Assembly: GCF_007860175.1 (NCBI RefSeq)
Contig: NZ_SJPX01000006.1
Coordinates: 839,927-903,926, forward strand
Source: Rubripirellula reticaptiva
Lineage (GTDB): Bacteria > Planctomycetota > Planctomycetia > Pirellulales > Pirellulaceae
Direction of reading: 5' to 3'
Length of the DNA: 64,000 nucleotides
Part shown: positions 62,724-64,000 of the stretch, piece after piece
How the letters are laid out: each line of letters starts with the position of its first letter
How positions within the stretch are numbered: position 1 is the first letter of the stretch
The notes under the pieces: generated by a model
Databases searched by the model: none
Seen by the model: the letters and a program-made list of their open reading frames with translations, nothing else
Told to the model about the DNA's origin: nothing
Made by a program: the position numbers and the translations under genes

Positions 62724-62735
62724 GGGGGGGGGGGG
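62724..62735. repeat. Run of twelve G at the IS boundary
   Basis: Twelve consecutive G lie at 62724-62735, immediately before the left inverted repeat of the ISAs1 element. Runs of this length are slippage-prone and also a common assembly error site, so the exact number is uncertain. Confidence 0.8.
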
Positions 62736-62752
62736 CAGGGCAATCGCACGTT
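62736..62752 (+). repeat. Left terminal inverted repeat of ISAs1 element
   Basis: CAGGGCAATCGCACGTT is repeated inverted at 63978-63994 without a mismatch. The transposase stop codon overlaps its inner end. Confidence 0.9.
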
Positions 62753-63885
62753 CAAGTGCGGTTAAATCCGGCGTAAATGCCATCCAGGACGGCGTCATCC
62801 CATCCCGCTCGCATACGTTTGCCGCGAATGTTGTCTTTCACAGTAGTGTCGCGTTGCAGAATATTCAGTGCCATGCGACGAATCGCGGCTGAAATTTCCG
62901 GGGATGTTCCACGTCGGATTCGGCTGGCGTCTTCGGCAAAAGTTACATCCAAGACATAGTGCTCACTGTTTTCGATCTTCCAATGGTCTCGAATGAATTT
63001 GCTCAGGCGTTTCACTTTCGGTGGCAAGCTGCTGATGAAGAACATCGTTTCATCGTGCTCGGCGACGTTACCTTCGCGATGACGGTAGATCATGCCAATC
63101 GTTTTGGCTCCCGCCCAATCGTCGAAAATCTCATCGTCGTCGATCGCAATGCAGAAGTACTCACGCCGTTCTTCGCGTCCATGAGACTTCTCAACCGTCA
63201 CGTGACGTCGCAGTCCCTCAACCTGGTTGTCCAACTCTCCGTACGCAACAAAGCGTTTACCGATCGCTTCGGCAAGTTTCTGCTGGTTTCCTTTAACGGT
63301 CAAAATGTATTCCGCTTTCTTGTCAGTGATTGCCTTGGCAGTTTCCTTTTGACAGTGCATCGCATCGAGCGTGATCACCGCACCTTCGATCTCCATCAGC
63401 TCAAGGAGCTTTGGTACTGCGGGAATCTCATTGCTTTTATCATCGACCGACAACTGCCGAATGACCAATCGCGTCTCGGAAGCGAACGCGGTCATCGTGT
63501 GCAACGGGCTTTGGCCAGCGGCACGATCAAACGATCCACGAAGAACCTTTCCGTCGATGGCGACGCCCTTACCTCGAAGCGAACCGGCAAACTGATCGAC
63601 CCAGTGGTGCATCGCGGTGAGAAATTCATCGGTATCGAGTCGACTGAAGACCCGTCCGAGCGTGTCGTGACTGGGTACGCCGTTATCCAATTTTGTGTAG
63701 CGGCGAAACCACTTGATCTTTCCATTGGCGAACCGCTCGACATCAGTCCAGCTGTTGGCACCACAGATCGTCGCAGTGAGCGTAATGAAAATCATTTCGA
63801 GCAAGTCATGGTTATGGCCACGCTCAAGGCGTGGGTCGGTAACATTTACAAAGCTTTTGGAAACAATGGCTGCTGGTCCGTTCAT
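62752..63885 (-). CDS. ISAs1-family DDE transposase
   Basis: This 377-aa protein is a transposase of the ISAs1 type. It has the N-terminal DUF4372-like region (HDLLEMIFITLTATICGANSWTDVERF), then the DDE catalytic core: D in AIDGKVLRGS, D in ITLDAMHCQKETAKAI and E in DHWKIENSEHYVLDVTFAED, the usual spacing. ATG 63885 is preferred because GGAGGTG lies eight bases upstream; an upstream in-frame extension to 63951 has no ribosome-binding site. The stop codon at 62752-62754 overlaps the inverted repeat. All motifs are intact, so the copy may still be active. A 325-codon open frame on the other strand is a mirror of this gene. Confidence 0.93.
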   Translation of the reverse strand: MNGPAAIVSKSFVNVTDPRLERGHNHDLLEMIFITLTATICGANSWTDVERFANGKIKWFRRYTKLDNGVPSHDTLGRVFSRLDTDEFLTAMHHWVDQFAGSLRGKGVAIDGKVLRGSFDRAAGQSPLHTMTAFASETRLVIRQLSVDDKSNEIPAVPKLLELMEIEGAVITLDAMHCQKETAKAITDKKAEYILTVKGNQQKLAEAIGKRFVAYGELDNQVEGLRRHVTVEKSHGREERREYFCIAIDDDEIFDDWAGAKTIGMIYRHREGNVAEHDETMFFISSLPPKVKRLSKFIRDHWKIENSEHYVLDVTFAEDASRIRRGTSPEISAAIRRMALNILQRDTTVKDNIRGKRMRAGWDDAVLDGIYAGFNRT

Positions 63886-63977
63886 CGCTTGGCACCTCCG
63901 TGCGGGAAACACGCCACTCAACAACGAGCGGCTTGACTTCAGCGATGACAACGCAATCCTTGGACCGAAACGAAATC

Positions 63978-63994
63978 AACGTGCGATTGCCCTG
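63978..63994 (-). repeat. Right terminal inverted repeat of ISAs1 element
   Basis: The exact complement of the left terminal repeat. It lies about 90 bp upstream of the transposase start, so the transposase promoter is expected in between. Six bases of flanking DNA remain to the window end. Confidence 0.9.
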
Positions 63995-64000
63995 GCCGTA

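Larger units (their letters stand above)
62736..63994 (-). mobile_element. ISAs1-family insertion sequence, complete
   Basis: The element is 1259 bp and is bounded by perfect 17-bp inverted repeats, CAGGGCAATCGCACGTT at 62736-62752 and its complement at 63978-63994. The base outside each end breaks the match, so the repeat length is exact. The transposase gene fills it. No target duplication is seen: the left flank is poly-G and only six bases of right flank (GCCGTA) are in the window, so this is untested beyond that. It lies upstream of and co-directional with the DUF1573 cassette. Confidence 0.9.

Noticed and set aside
62959..63936. 325-codon plus-strand frame inside the IS
   Set aside because: It is antisense to an intact ISAs1 transposase and carries no motif.

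Overview
The window looks like chromosomal DNA of a planctomycete, most likely family Pirellulaceae (Rhodopirellula/Rubripirellula type). The sequence shows a giant secreted protein with the planctomycete LEQRMLL motif behind its basic N-terminus, three PEP-CTERM proteins, a DUF1598 protein, a DUF1573 protein, a type I sulfatase, a Tat-exported Gfo/Idh/MocA oxidoreductase, and an ECF-type sigma operon with a membrane protein and secreted proteins. No rRNA, tRNA or CRISPR array was seen.

Layout. 1-15.4 kb is mostly housekeeping and envelope: a PAS histidine kinase cut by the window edge, a leftward group (M28 peptidase, small membrane protein, lipoprotein lipase whose ribosome-binding site lies in a hairpin), a carotenoid desaturase convergent with rsmD, an exported cyclophilin, a Gfo/Idh/MocA oxidoreductase, an RdgC-like protein, a YihY/BrkB membrane protein and hypoxanthine phosphoribosyltransferase. 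Two glycosyltransferases follow in the hpt operon (15.4-17.7 kb). A sigma factor and three translationally coupled genes occupy 18.2-21.7 kb. A 984-aa glycine-rich PEP-CTERM protein lies at 22.2-25.1 kb. DUF4259 and DUF1598 genes, an FHA-GAF-sigma54 activator, a retropepsin-like protease and a small secreted protein fill 25.3-31.3 kb.

The most striking part is 31.3-51.7 kb, a cell-surface region: a TpsB-type outer-membrane transporter, then on the other strand a 5260-aa protein built from about 28 Calx-beta-like modules with an embedded choice-of-anchor L domain and a dockerin-like C-terminus, then two small PEP-CTERM proteins, one with a complete leishmanolysin-like metalloprotease signature. 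I infer a secretion, anchoring and processing cluster for a giant adhesin.

51.9-59.6 kb is mixed metabolism: a SelD-type FAD oxidoreductase, an ACT-domain protein, a sulfatase, a GNAT acetyltransferase, dihydrolipoyl dehydrogenase and a polytopic membrane protein. Two gene remnants were recovered by reading intergenic DNA: a rhodanese domain whose Trp-Trp pair reads TAG TAG, and the N-terminus of an SbcD-like nuclease. The window ends with a three-gene exported cassette (DUF1573 protein, unknown protein, Cys-rich protein) and a complete ISAs1-family insertion sequence with perfect 17-bp inverted repeats immediately upstream of it.
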